This document shows, piece by piece, positions 31,981-40,460 of a stretch of 64,000 bases of DNA (position 1 is the first letter of the stretch; each line of letters begins with the position of its first letter). Source of the stretch: Verrucomicrobiaceae bacterium (GTDB lineage: Bacteria; Verrucomicrobiota; Verrucomicrobiia; Verrucomicrobiales; Verrucomicrobiaceae); the NCBI GenBank assembly GCA_016713245.1, contig JADJPM010000001.1, positions 1,054,001-1,118,000 of the forward strand, in the 5' to 3' direction. A program made the translations under genes and the position numbers. The notes beneath the pieces are model-generated. The model saw nothing but the letters and a program-made list of their open reading frames with translations, ran no database searches and was not told where the DNA came from.

Positions 31981-32083
31981 ACGGGCGGCCATGATGCGGG
32001 AGGCGGGGCTGTTTTCAAGGAGAGAAGCATCCCGGCACCCAAGCATTTGATCCGTGCCGCAAACGCGAGGATGGATGCCGCGC

Positions 32084-33778
32084 ATGCTTTTCGATCTGCC
32101 CCTGGCCGCCGCTGAAACGATTCCGCCCATCTTCGCCCTGCTCGCGGTGATGCTGGGCGGCGTGGTGCTCGTGTCGCTGCTGCTGCTGCGGCTCCAGCAA
32201 TCGCTGCTCGCTGGCTATTTCCTCTGCGGTGTGGTCATTGCCAATTCCAGCATCATGATGCTGCTCGGCGGTGGTGATTCGCAGGCGCAGATCGCCAACA
32301 TGGCGGAGTTTGGCGTGGTGCTGCTGATGTTCACGCTGGGGCTGGAGTTCTCCTTGGGTGAGCTGAAATACCTGCGGCGGCTGGCTTTCGTGGGCGGAGG
32401 ATTTCAGATGGGGCTGTGCATCGCGCTGGCGGCGGCGGTGGTTTTTGGCTTTGGCATCGACTGGCAGGGCGCGGTGGTGCTCGGCGTGGCGCTGGCGATG
32501 AGCTCCACGGCGGTGAGTTTGAAGAGCTTTCAGGATCTCGGCCTCGAATCGAGCCCTGGTGCTCGCATGGCGCTGGCCGTGGCGATCTTCCAAGATCTAT
32601 TCATCATCGCGTTCTTCCTTCTTGTGCCGCTGATCTTGCCGCAGCCGGGTGAAACGAAGGCGCTGGGTGCCAGCCTGGGCAGTTTGGTGCTGCGTGGGGC
32701 GTTGTTTGTCGTCTTCGCCGGCGTGGCGGCACGCTGGATCATTCCCTGGCTGCTCAATGCCGTCACTCGCACACGGAATCGCGAGCTCTTCACGCTCACC
32801 GTCATTGGCTGCTGTGTGGGTCTCGCGTTTACCGGCGGGTTGCTCGGGCTTGGGCTGGCTCTCGGGGCCTTCGTGGCGGGCCTCGCGGTGAGCGAATCCA
32901 TCTTCAAGCACCGCATCCTCGCGGATGTCATGCCGCTGAAGGATTTGTTTTTGACGCTCTTCTTCGTCACCGTCGGCCTCATGATCGATGTGAAGATGGC
33001 TGCTCTGCACTGGCAGCCGATCCTCGCCCTCACCCTCGTGCTGATGCTTGGCAAAACGGCCCTCATCACCACCATCGCGCGAAAACTCGGCCTCGCGCAT
33101 CGCCAGGCGCTGATGGCGGGCATTGGTCTGTGCAGCGCGGGGGAGTTCTCCCTCGTGCTTCTTCGTTTGGCGGGCGAATCCGCGCTTTGGAGCGATTCCA
33201 CACAACAGATTCTGCTTTCCGCGTCCGCCCTTTCGATGGGCCTTTTACCTGCCGCGATGCGCTTTGGCACGCCACTCGCCATCTGGCTCGAAAAGCGCGG
33301 CTGGGGTCGCCGCAAGGTCGCGATGAGCGATGCCGGTGAACTTCGCCAACGCGTGAAAGGCATGCACGATCACGCCATCATCTGCGGGCATGGCCCGGTG
33401 GGTGAAAAGCTCAACAAAGAGCTGCTCGATAGCGGCGTGACCACACTCGTCATCGAGCTGAACGCTGAAACCGTGCGTCAACTCAAGCGCCAAGGGCAGA
33501 CCGTGCTCTTCGCCGATGCCACCCATCAGGAAACGTGGGAACTCACCCAGCTCGCCAAGGCTCGTCTCGTCGCCCTGACCTTCCCCGATGCCCTCATCAA
33601 TGCGCAGGCGCTCGCCATCATTCGCGAATCCCGTCCCGACATCCCCGTGCTCGCCCGGGCGAGGTTCGCCAGCGATGTCGAGCGCCTCAAACGCCTCGGT
33701 GCCACCGTCGTCATCAACGACGAGCAAGAAGCCAGCCGCGCCGTCGCCGATGCGGCGATCACTTTGCAAGGGGCGTGA
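32084..33778 (+). CDS. KefB/CPA2-type cation:proton antiporter with TrkA-N domain
   Basis: A 564-residue protein with about 12 membrane helices, including LMFTLGLEFSLGELKYL and MSSTAVSLKSFQDLGLESSPGARMALAVAIFQDLFIIAFFLL, the usual CPA2 signature. From about residue 425 a cytoplasmic Rossmann domain (HAIICGHGPVGEKLNKELLDSGVTTLVIELNAETVRQL...ARFASDVERLKRLGATVVINDEQEAS) is a TrkA-N/RCK NAD-binding regulator. It exchanges K+ or Na+ for protons; the exact ion is not visible. The ATG at 32084 was chosen because it precedes the first helix. Confidence 0.88.
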   Translation: MLFDLPLAAAETIPPIFALLAVMLGGVVLVSLLLLRLQQSLLAGYFLCGVVIANSSIMMLLGGGDSQAQIANMAEFGVVLLMFTLGLEFSLGELKYLRRLAFVGGGFQMGLCIALAAAVVFGFGIDWQGAVVLGVALAMSSTAVSLKSFQDLGLESSPGARMALAVAIFQDLFIIAFFLLVPLILPQPGETKALGASLGSLVLRGALFVVFAGVAARWIIPWLLNAVTRTRNRELFTLTVIGCCVGLAFTGGLLGLGLALGAFVAGLAVSESIFKHRILADVMPLKDLFLTLFFVTVGLMIDVKMAALHWQPILALTLVLMLGKTALITTIARKLGLAHRQALMAGIGLCSAGEFSLVLLRLAGESALWSDSTQQILLSASALSMGLLPAAMRFGTPLAIWLEKRGWGRRKVAMSDAGELRQRVKGMHDHAIICGHGPVGEKLNKELLDSGVTTLVIELNAETVRQLKRQGQTVLFADATHQETWELTQLAKARLVALTFPDALINAQALAIIRESRPDIPVLARARFASDVERLKRLGATVVINDEQEASRAVADAAITLQGA

Positions 33779-33779
33779 G

Positions 33780-33908
33780 CATCCAGGGCTGAAGCCTGCG
33801 GCCGATGTGAGCCAGCACTTGCGGTACCTTGACGGGAAGTCTGTGCTCAAGAAAGCGCCCGAAGATCTGAAACACTTCCTGGAGCAAGCCGATGCCACGA
33901 ACTCATGA
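33780..33908 (+). pseudogene. Gene-tail remnant of unknown origin
   Basis: Immediately after the antiporter stop, in another frame, about 42 codons read like a natural protein end (GLKPAADVSQHLRYLDGKSVLKKAPEDLKHFLEQADATNS, then TGA), with balanced codon use and amphipathic helices. It has no start of its own; the upstream part of the frame runs through the antiporter coding region. I cannot name the source gene. Confidence 0.4.
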
Positions 33909-34069
33909 AAACGAAACTTTTGTCAAGTTGCACCCCGTTTTCCCTCCACGACCTCCAGCCGCGCGATGTCTTCCGCGAACTCCTCCAGGACAAGCAGCTC
34001 CCCAGCGACGAACTCAGCGCCGTGTTTGATGAGCTGCTGGCGTTGAGGGAGGAGCGGATCACCGCTTAA
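33905..34069 (+). pseudogene. Small ORF resembling an SbcD C-terminal end
   Basis: A 54-codon ORF whose start overlaps the preceding stop (ATGA). Residues 12-50 (FSLHDLQPRDVFRELLQ, then LPSDELSAVFDELLALREE) resemble the C-terminal helices of SbcD nucleases, where a short L-x-P-x-x-VF motif precedes the last helix. The metallophosphoesterase domain is absent, so it is either a decayed sbcD tail or a small independent protein. The matching end of the window's own sbcD lies outside the left edge, so I could not compare them. Confidence 0.4.
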
Positions 34070-34084
34070 ATTAGATGTGAGATC

Positions 34085-34606
34085 ATGAACGCTGTCCCCA
34101 CCGAACTAATCGAGCAGTGCATTGCCAGCATCGGCAGAACGGGAATCTCCCAAAAGGAGATTGAATCGGAGGTCTTGGCTTTGGCTAAGGACCAAATGGT
34201 CACACGCAGGCTGATTGACTGTGTTACCGAGGCTTTTGGAATCGTCCTAGCGGCACATGTGTCGTCGGAATTGATTTTACCCACAAAGTTTTCAGCAAAA
34301 TCGCAGGATGGCGAATGGGAGTGGTTCAAATTCGAGGTCGAGCCAGTTTTCGACGCTGCCTTCAGGCTTGCCCAGCACATGTTCCACCATGGCTCCAGAG
34401 AGGTGTTTCAAAACATCGCACTGCGAAGTGCTATGCTCAACACGGTTAACAACCTTCTCAATGCGAGAGGAAAAATCGAAGGAGCCGTGCTGAGCGGCCC
34501 CGTCATGCTGGGAATCCCCGCCGAAATCTATCCCAAGCCAAAGAAATCTCTGATCGAACGGTTCTTTGCATGGCGCTTGGCTCGCATGCGAAAGGCAAAA
34601 CGTTAA
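34085..34606 (+). CDS. Hypothetical protein
   Basis: A 173-residue soluble protein, mostly helical, with no recognised family: MNAVPTELIEQCIASIGRTGISQKEIESEVLALAK, VSSELILPTKFSAKSQDGEWEWFKFEVEPVFDAAFRLAQHMFHHG, and a basic C-terminus (IERFFAWRLARMRKAKR). It is less GC-rich than its neighbours and lies between gene remnants and a large palindrome, so it may be acquired. Confidence 0.55.
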   Translation: MNAVPTELIEQCIASIGRTGISQKEIESEVLALAKDQMVTRRLIDCVTEAFGIVLAAHVSSELILPTKFSAKSQDGEWEWFKFEVEPVFDAAFRLAQHMFHHGSREVFQNIALRSAMLNTVNNLLNARGKIEGAVLSGPVMLGIPAEIYPKPKKSLIERFFAWRLARMRKAKR

Positions 34607-34650
34607 CGCGGAGAAATCGTCGCTGCTGGATGCGATGACGCAGGCCTGAC

Positions 34651-34866
34651 GCCCCGAGCCGGAGGCTCGAAAGAAATGAGCCGGTGGTGCAACTACCGGA
34701 AACACGCGGACACCCATTCATCCTCCGTTGCGCCCTGGAAGGGCGCGAGAAGGGGACGAAGGCCAAACGGCCATCGAATGCTTCTCGCGCTCCCTCCGGG
34801 GCGCGGTGGCGTCGTATGAGGTGATGTCCTCGAATCCGGTGGTTCTCACGAGCCTCCGGCTAGGGC
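34651..34866. repeat. Large imperfect palindrome (MITE-like element)
   Basis: Left arm 34651-34752 and right arm 34781-34866 are imperfect reverse complements. The match is best at the outer ends (GAGCCGGAGGCTCG against CGAGCCTCCGGCT), in an ACTACCGG / CCGGTGGTT block, and at the inner ends (GGGCGCGAGAAG against CTTCTCGCGCTCC). The centre is itself palindromic (GGCCAAACGGCC, 34761-34772). No coding capacity. The size and form fit a non-autonomous mobile repeat. The rest of 34607-34997 shows nothing else apart from the promoter listed next. Confidence 0.6.
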
Positions 34867-34961
34867 GGCTGCCATCTCACGCAGCCTATCGGAGACCACG
34901 AAAACCTTCTCCTCACCAAGGCGCTTGGCTCGCCTGATTTCTGCCCCGGCGGAATCATTTC

Positions 34962-34991
34962 TCGACAGCCACAGGGGCTATGATGTAATAT
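34962..34991 (+). promoter_or_regulatory. Possible sigma-70-type promoter of the AraC-family gene
   Basis: TCGACA (34962-34967) and TAATAT (34986-34991) are spaced by 18 bases. The -10 box ends only six bases before the ATG at 34998, so transcription from it would give a leaderless or nearly leaderless mRNA. No Shine-Dalgarno sequence is visible, which agrees. Read by eye only. Confidence 0.3.
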
Positions 34992-34997
34992 CCCACC

Positions 34998-35858
34998 ATG
35001 CCATCGCTGTTCCAAGAAACGCTGTTTTACCAGAACCTGTATGCCACGCCTGCCGACTGGCAGCGCGATTTGTTTTATTCGGTGGTGAGGGCGGGGCATC
35101 TCAAAGCGGGCATCGATCACCGCATCGAGCGGGAGACCTATCCGGGTCATGAATTCATCCTCTGTCTCAGTGGCAAGGGTTGGCTGCGAGTGGCGGGAAA
35201 GAAGCATGACGTGAGCGCTGGCTCGTTGATCTGGGTGAACTGTCACCATCCGCATGCCTATGGTGCGATGACGCGGGACCCGTGGGAACTCTACTGGCTG
35301 CGGGTGGAGGGTCGCCCGCTGGATCGCATCTCGGAGCTGCTGCAGATTCGCTCGCAGCCGGTGTTCGAGAAGCTGGATGCGAAGGCCGTGGCACAGGAGT
35401 TTGAGCGGGCGTTTGAACGCATGATGGGTCAGCGACCGAGCGATGGGGCGCTGACGAGCGCGGCGGTGGCGGCGATCATTGGCATCTTATTCGATGCGCG
35501 GCTTTCGGAGCCGGGTGCGATCCAACCCGAGTTGCCGCTGGCGGTGCAAAAGGCCGTGGAGCGCATGCGCCTTTACTTTCACATGCCAACACGAGTCGTG
35601 GAGCTCGCGCAGCTGAGCGGCATGAGCGAGAGTCACTTCAGTCGGCAGTTCAAAGCGGCGCTCGGCACGAGCCCGATCGACTGGCTGCGCCGCGAGCGCA
35701 TCCATCAGGCCAAACGCCGCCTCATCGAGAGCGATGACCCGGTGAAGGAAATCGCCCGCCAGGTGGGCTATCACGATCAATTCTTCTTCTCCAAGGACTT
35801 CAAGAAGATGACCAAGCTTACGCCAACGCAGTTCCGCGAGCAGGAGAGGCAGGGATGA
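34998..35858 (+). CDS. AraC-family transcriptional regulator
   Basis: A 286-residue regulator. The N-terminal cupin-like sensing domain has HRIERETYPGHEFILCLSGKGWLRVAGKKHDVSAGSLIWVNCHHPHAYG. The C-terminal 100 residues hold two helix-turn-helix motifs: VVELAQLSGMSESHFSRQFKAALGTSPIDWLRRERIHQAKRRL and PVKEIARQVGYHDQFFFSKDFKKMTKLTPTQFRE. The fold is that of sugar-responsive regulators (AraC/RhaS/XylS types). Likely targets are nearby transporter or sulfatase genes, but this is only positional inference. Confidence 0.92.
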   Translation: MPSLFQETLFYQNLYATPADWQRDLFYSVVRAGHLKAGIDHRIERETYPGHEFILCLSGKGWLRVAGKKHDVSAGSLIWVNCHHPHAYGAMTRDPWELYWLRVEGRPLDRISELLQIRSQPVFEKLDAKAVAQEFERAFERMMGQRPSDGALTSAAVAAIIGILFDARLSEPGAIQPELPLAVQKAVERMRLYFHMPTRVVELAQLSGMSESHFSRQFKAALGTSPIDWLRRERIHQAKRRLIESDDPVKEIARQVGYHDQFFFSKDFKKMTKLTPTQFREQERQG

Positions 35859-35876
35859 ACCCATCGACACGGCCCG

Positions 35877-36164
35877 ATGACTCAGTCCAGCTTCACCCGT
35901 CTTTTGGTTCGCGTTCAAATCGGCTCGCTCGTCGTCTTCATCCTGGCGGCAGCCGTCGCGGTGATCGTCATGCTGCCCTACTTTGCCGATGGGGCCGTGA
36001 TTCAGCGTGAGGGCAGTTATGTGGACCGAACCGGAGCGATGCACACGAAGGAGGACTTTGAAAGGTACTCGGTGCGTGAAGGCATCGCGAAAGGTGCCGG
36101 CGTGTGCGGTCTGGTCTCCGCCGCCGCGTCGCTGCTGGCGGGCTTTGGCCTGCGCAGCCGCTGA
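35877..36164 (+). CDS. Small two-helix membrane protein
   Basis: A 95-residue protein with a first helix (IGSLVVFILAAAVAVIVMLPYF), a periplasmic loop with charged residues (REGSYVDRTGAMHTKEDFERYS) and a second helix (GAGVCGLVSAAASLLAGFGL). Family unknown. It follows the AraC gene by 18 bases on the same strand, so it may be co-transcribed. Confidence 0.6.
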   Translation: MTQSSFTRLLVRVQIGSLVVFILAAAVAVIVMLPYFADGAVIQREGSYVDRTGAMHTKEDFERYSVREGIAKGAGVCGLVSAAASLLAGFGLRSR

Positions 36165-36256
36165 GCAGGTGAGCGACTGCCAATAAAGGCTTGGCGTTTC
36201 GCCATCGTCGTGAGAGAACGCTTTTTCACCTTTCCTGTAAACCTCCCCGCCCTGCC

Positions 36257-37711
36257 ATGAACGCCCCTGTGAAGCATCCGCCCGGATTGATGACGCTGTT
36301 TTTCACCGAGATGTGGGAGCGCATGAGCTACTACGGCATGCGGGCGCTGCTGGTGCTGTTCATGGTGGATCAGGTTCAGGGGGCCAAATTGAGCGATGCG
36401 CAGGCCACGGCGGTTTACGGCCTCTACACGGCGCTCGTGTATGTGATGGCGCTGCCGGGCGGCTGGGTGGGAGATCGCCTGCTCGGGATGAAGCGGGCCG
36501 TATGGTGGGGCGGTGTGGTGATCGCTTTGGGACACATCACCTTGGGCATTGAACGTCCAGAGGCGTTTTATCTCGGCCTGGTGATCGTGGCGATTGGTTC
36601 CGGGCTGCTCAAATCGAACATGAGCACGATGGTGGCTCAGCTTTACCCGGAGGGCGGTGCACGACGGGATGCGGGTTACACGCTTTTCTACATGGGCATC
36701 AACATCGGGGCCTTCATCGGCATGATCCTCTGCCCGTGGCTGGCGCAGCGCTTTGGCTGGCGCTGGGGCTTCTCGGCTGCGGCGGTGGGCATGGTGCTGG
36801 GCTTGGTGCAGTTTCATCTCACCAAACATCGCATCGCCCACATCGGCGAGCAGCCTGAGCACCCGGCCGCTCACATGCGACGTGACAAGCTCCTGCTCGT
36901 GCTGGGCATCGCCACCATCGGCGTGCTGATGGCATTGGGTGCCACCGGCATCCTTGTGATTGATCCCGTCTTTCTGGCTAAAACCACCGCCTGGATCATC
37001 GGCGGGATCGCGGCGGTCTTCTTTATCTGGGCCTTCCTGCTGGCGGGACTCACGCCGGATGAAAAGAAGCGCATGCTGGTGATTGTCGTGCTGTTTGGAG
37101 CCTCGGCGCTGTTCTTTGCCGGCTTTGAGCAGGCGGGTTCGTCCTTCAGCCTTTTCGCGGAACGGCATACGATCCGCACGGTGGGCTCTCTCGGCACCAT
37201 TCCGGCGGGTCAATTCCAGTCGCTGAACTCATTGATGGTCATCGGGCTCGCGCCGGTGGTGGCGATGCTGTGGAGCTCGCTGGCCCGGCGAAAGGCAGAG
37301 CCGCTCATGATCACCAAATTCGCCTGGGGCTTGTTCGCTTTGGCGCTGGGCTTCGTCGTGGCCGCCTTTGCCGCGCAGAAGGCCTTGGCCACGGGGCCGG
37401 TGCTGCCCACCTGGCTGGTTTCCATCTACCTGCTGCACACGCTGGGTGAGCTTTTCCTCAGCCCCATCGGCCTCAGCGCGGTCTCCAAACTGGCTCCCGC
37501 GAGACTCGCCGGCCAGATGATGGGCATCTGGTTCCTCGGCAGCTCCTTGGGCAATATCCTCGCCGGTCTGCTCGCGGGTGAGGTCTCCGGCGATGCCTCC
37601 GCGCAGATGCCGCATGTCTTCATGCAGGTCGTCTATCTGGCGGGAGCCACCGGCGTGCTGCTGCTTCTCCTCTCGCGACCGCTGAGCCGACTGATGAAGG
37701 GCGTGAGTTAG
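36257..37711 (+). CDS. POT/PTR2-family proton-dependent oligopeptide transporter
   Basis: A 484-residue transporter with about 14 membrane helices. FFTEMWERMSYYGMRALLVLFM is the E-x-x-E-R-F-x-Y-type signature of the family, with proton-coupled glutamates. GDRLLGMKRAVWWGGVVIALGH and GSGLLKSNMSTMVAQLYPEGGARRDAGYTLFYMGINIGAFIGM follow in PTR2 order. It imports di/tripeptides using the proton gradient. The start at 36257 has a plain N-terminus before the first helix. Confidence 0.92.
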   Translation: MNAPVKHPPGLMTLFFTEMWERMSYYGMRALLVLFMVDQVQGAKLSDAQATAVYGLYTALVYVMALPGGWVGDRLLGMKRAVWWGGVVIALGHITLGIERPEAFYLGLVIVAIGSGLLKSNMSTMVAQLYPEGGARRDAGYTLFYMGINIGAFIGMILCPWLAQRFGWRWGFSAAAVGMVLGLVQFHLTKHRIAHIGEQPEHPAAHMRRDKLLLVLGIATIGVLMALGATGILVIDPVFLAKTTAWIIGGIAAVFFIWAFLLAGLTPDEKKRMLVIVVLFGASALFFAGFEQAGSSFSLFAERHTIRTVGSLGTIPAGQFQSLNSLMVIGLAPVVAMLWSSLARRKAEPLMITKFAWGLFALALGFVVAAFAAQKALATGPVLPTWLVSIYLLHTLGELFLSPIGLSAVSKLAPARLAGQMMGIWFLGSSLGNILAGLLAGEVSGDASAQMPHVFMQVVYLAGATGVLLLLLSRPLSRLMKGVS

Positions 37712-37762
37712 GTTTCAGGTTACAAGTTTCAAGCGTCGGCTGCGTTAGCATGCACCTGAAAC
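37712..37762. repeat. TTTCAGGT / ACCTGAAA inverted microrepeat before sulfatase 4
   Basis: GTTTCAGGTTACAAGTTTCAAG at 37711-37732 is mirrored by CACCTGAAACATGAAACTTGG at 37752-37773, which includes the start codon and codons 2-4 of sulfatase 4. The stem could affect translation start. Confidence 0.5.
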
Positions 37763-39112
37763 ATGAAACTTGGTACTTCTGCCCTCTCACTCCTCTTTGC
37801 CGTCTCCGCCTTCGCGAAGCCCAACATCGTCTTCATCCTCTGCGATGATCTCGCCCAGGGCGATCTCGGCTGCTATGGCCAGAAGATCATCCAGACGCCG
37901 AACCTCGACCGCATGGCGAAGGAAGGCACACGCTACACGCAAGGCTACTCCGGCACCACGGTATGTGCTCCTTCTCGCTCGGTGCTCATGACGGGCCTGC
38001 ACACCGGTCATTGCCCCATCCGGGCGAATCGCGAAGTGCAGCCGGAAGGCCAAAAACCGCTGCCGGAGGGCACGATCACCGTGGCGCGGATTTTGAAGGA
38101 TGCCGGCTATGCCACCGCCGCGTGCGGGAAGTGGGGCATGGGCATGTTCGACACGAGCGGCAGCCCGCTGAAGCTCGGCTTCGACCACTTCTACGGCTAC
38201 AACTGCCAGCGCCACGCTCACAGCTACTTCCCCACCTACCTTTACAACGACGACCAACGCTTCGACCTGCCCGGCAACGACGGCAAAGGCCTCGGCAAGA
38301 CCTACGCGCAAGAGCTGATCTCCGGCGAGGCTTTGAAATGGGTGCGTGAGCAGCACACCAAGCCCTTCTTTCTCTACTACGCCATCACGCTGCCGCATGG
38401 TCGCCACGAGATCGACCAGCTCGGCATCTACGCCGACAAGGATTGGACGCCCACGCAGAAAGCCTACGCGGCCCAAGTGACCCGGCTCGATAGCGATGTG
38501 GGCCGTTTGCTCGATCTGTTGAGGGAGCTGAAAATCGATCAAAACACCCTCGTGATGATCGCGGGCGACAACGGCTCGTCTTTCGATCCGAAGTCCGAAG
38601 TCGGCAGTCTCTTCAACCAAGCCTCCAACGGCCTCCGTGGTTACAAACGTGGTCTTTATGAAGGTGCTCTCCGACAGGCCGCGCTGTCCTGGTGGCCCGG
38701 CAAGGTGCCCGCAGGCCGTGTGAGCGATGAACCCTGGGCCTTTTGGGACTTTCTTCCCACCGCCGCCGAACTCGCCGGTGCCAAAATCCCCGCTGCATGC
38801 CCCACCGATGGTCTTTCCCTCGTGAATTACCTCCAAGGCGGCTCAGCACCTTCACGCGATCACTTCTACTGGGAACTTCACGAAGGCACCTCCCTGCAAG
38901 CCGTGCGCTTTGGCCCCTGGAAAGCCGTCCGCAACGGCCCGGTGAAGCCCATCGAGCTTTACGACCTCTCAAACGATGCCAGCGAACAAAACGACCTCGC
39001 CAAGCAGAAGCCCGAACTCGTCACCAAAGCTGAAGCCCTCATGAAATCCGCCCGCACGAATCATCCCGATTGGCCGCTCGTGCAGCGTGTGGCGAAGAAG
39101 AAGAAGAAGTAA
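37763..39112 (+). CDS. Secreted sulfatase 4
   Basis: A 449-residue type I sulfatase (signal peptide LGTSALSLLFAVSAFA). Metal-binding CDDLAQGDLGCYG is followed by the modification motif C68-A-P-S-R. HGRHEIDQLG, MIAGDNGSSFDP and GYKRGLYEGALRQAALSWWPG are family motifs of the arylsulfatase A branch. It ends KKKKK. Unlike the cluster at 5-10 kb it stands alone between a peptide transporter and a tandem-repeat array. The ATG lies inside an inverted microrepeat. Confidence 0.92.
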   Translation: MKLGTSALSLLFAVSAFAKPNIVFILCDDLAQGDLGCYGQKIIQTPNLDRMAKEGTRYTQGYSGTTVCAPSRSVLMTGLHTGHCPIRANREVQPEGQKPLPEGTITVARILKDAGYATAACGKWGMGMFDTSGSPLKLGFDHFYGYNCQRHAHSYFPTYLYNDDQRFDLPGNDGKGLGKTYAQELISGEALKWVREQHTKPFFLYYAITLPHGRHEIDQLGIYADKDWTPTQKAYAAQVTRLDSDVGRLLDLLRELKIDQNTLVMIAGDNGSSFDPKSEVGSLFNQASNGLRGYKRGLYEGALRQAALSWWPGKVPAGRVSDEPWAFWDFLPTAAELAGAKIPAACPTDGLSLVNYLQGGSAPSRDHFYWELHEGTSLQAVRFGPWKAVRNGPVKPIELYDLSNDASEQNDLAKQKPELVTKAEALMKSARTNHPDWPLVQRVAKKKKK

Positions 39113-39170
39113 GTGCTCAGTCGCCTCCGGCGCAGTGCTCAGTGGTCAGTTGACAAACAGGTGACGACAA

Positions 39171-39355
<185 letters not shown>

Positions 39356-39362
39356 TCCGCCC

Positions 39363-39665
39363 TTACCTCGGCTCCTTGCTCACCGGCTCCTCGTCCTTCA
39401 CTTCCATCTCCACCCAGTCATCGCCATCGCGTTCCATGCGGAGGCCGTTGATGATCATCACGATGCCGAGACCGCCGATGAAGAGACAGGTCTCCATGAT
39501 GAAGGGTGTGGTGAGAAAGGCGAAAAGATAGCCTGTACCTTGCAGCACCACCTCACGGGCCGTTTCATTCACCCGGCAGGCCATGTAGAGACCGACGAAA
39601 ATCGCAATCGACCCAAGAAGTGGCGTGATCCACCAGCGGCGACGTTCGGCGGCAGGAGCGGTCAT
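39363..39665 (-). CDS. Small two-helix membrane protein
   Basis: A 100-residue protein: a first helix (WITPLLGSIAIFVGLYMAC), a second longer hydrophobic stretch (LFAFLTTPFIMETCLFIGGLGIVMIINGL) and an acidic tail (WVEMEVKDEEPVSKEPR). Family unknown. It lies three bases after the RodZ-like gene on the same strand, so the two are probably co-transcribed. Confidence 0.65.
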   Translation of the reverse strand: MTAPAAERRRWWITPLLGSIAIFVGLYMACRVNETAREVVLQGTGYLFAFLTTPFIMETCLFIGGLGIVMIINGLRMERDGDDWVEMEVKDEEPVSKEPR

Positions 39666-39668
39666 GGT

Positions 39669-40289
39669 TTAGAGACCGTCACCGGGTTGCAGCACCGGAT
39701 AGCTGCGGGGTTTCGGCTGAAGGGTAATGGGATCGACGGGCACCGCGACCTGCACCTGCTCCTTGAGCGGAGCCTCATTGGCCATGTTCATCGGCTGCGC
39801 CACGGCGGAAGGCAATTTTTGATCCAAGACCGTCTGCTGCTCCGTGAGCGTGCGCTGCGAATCCATCACATACTTTCCAAAGATGCCGCTGGCCGCCAAG
39901 ACACAGATAAAAACCGCCAGGGCGGCAGGAACGGGTGATTTGATCGTCTGCACGCGACCCACCACCGGATCGGCGAGTTTTTCCATGCGCTGAGGCTTTT
40001 CACGCAGCCAGGGGCCAAAGGAATCCACGAGGTGACGGTAGTCCTGCGGGCCGCCAAACACGGCGGAAGGCAGCTCTTCGAGCACCTCAGCGGCATTCAC
40101 GTCGAGGTAATCGCTGTAAAGCTTCAGGAACGAACGGGCATACGTCATGCTGCCGAAGGAGGCATAATTTTCCGCCTCCAGATGGATCAGCCGCTGCGCG
40201 GGAATCCGCGTCTCATGCGCCGCATCCGCAAGCGAAAGTCCGCGAGCTTCGCGGGCGGCTTTGAGACGCTGGCCTAAGGTAAGGTTCAT
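39669..40289 (-). CDS. RodZ-like helix-turn-helix membrane protein
   Basis: A 206-residue protein. Residues 1-75 form an HTH_25 domain (LGQRLKAAREARGLSLADAAHETRIPAQRLIHLEAENYASFGSMTYARSFLKLYSDYL), as in RodZ. A membrane helix lies at about 122-140 (SPVPAALAVFICVLAASGIFGKYV), followed by a short Gln/Pro-rich periplasmic tail. RodZ links MreB to the cell-wall machinery; the DUF4115 periplasmic domain of classic RodZ is missing, so the role may be narrower. mreB is not in the window. Confidence 0.78.
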   Translation of the reverse strand: MNLTLGQRLKAAREARGLSLADAAHETRIPAQRLIHLEAENYASFGSMTYARSFLKLYSDYLDVNAAEVLEELPSAVFGGPQDYRHLVDSFGPWLREKPQRMEKLADPVVGRVQTIKSPVPAALAVFICVLAASGIFGKYVMDSQRTLTEQQTVLDQKLPSAVAQPMNMANEAPLKEQVQVAVPVDPITLQPKPRSYPVLQPGDGL

Positions 40290-40359
40290 GAGTGGCTGTT
40301 GGACGGGGTCGAGTCTGACACGCTGACGGGCCGGATGCGATGAAATTTTTTTCGGAAAA

Positions 40360-40387
40360 TGAACAACTAAATTCTGGAGACTATAAC
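40360..40387 (+). promoter_or_regulatory. Possible promoter upstream of the desaturase/serpin pair
   Basis: TGAACA (40360-40365) and TATAAC (40382-40387) with 16 bases between them lie in an AT-rich pocket in otherwise GC-rich sequence, 73 bases before the ATG at 40461. It would drive the two-gene unit. Read by eye only. Confidence 0.3.
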
Positions 40388-40460
40388 CCGCCGGTCGCGG
40401 CAGAGTTACTCAGGCGAGCCAAAACTTGCCGCCCGACACGCGACCTGATACAAGATCGCG

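Noticed and set aside
36017..37213. 398-codon frame opposite the POT transporter
   Set aside because: His/Arg/Gln-rich antisense shadow of membrane-helix codons.
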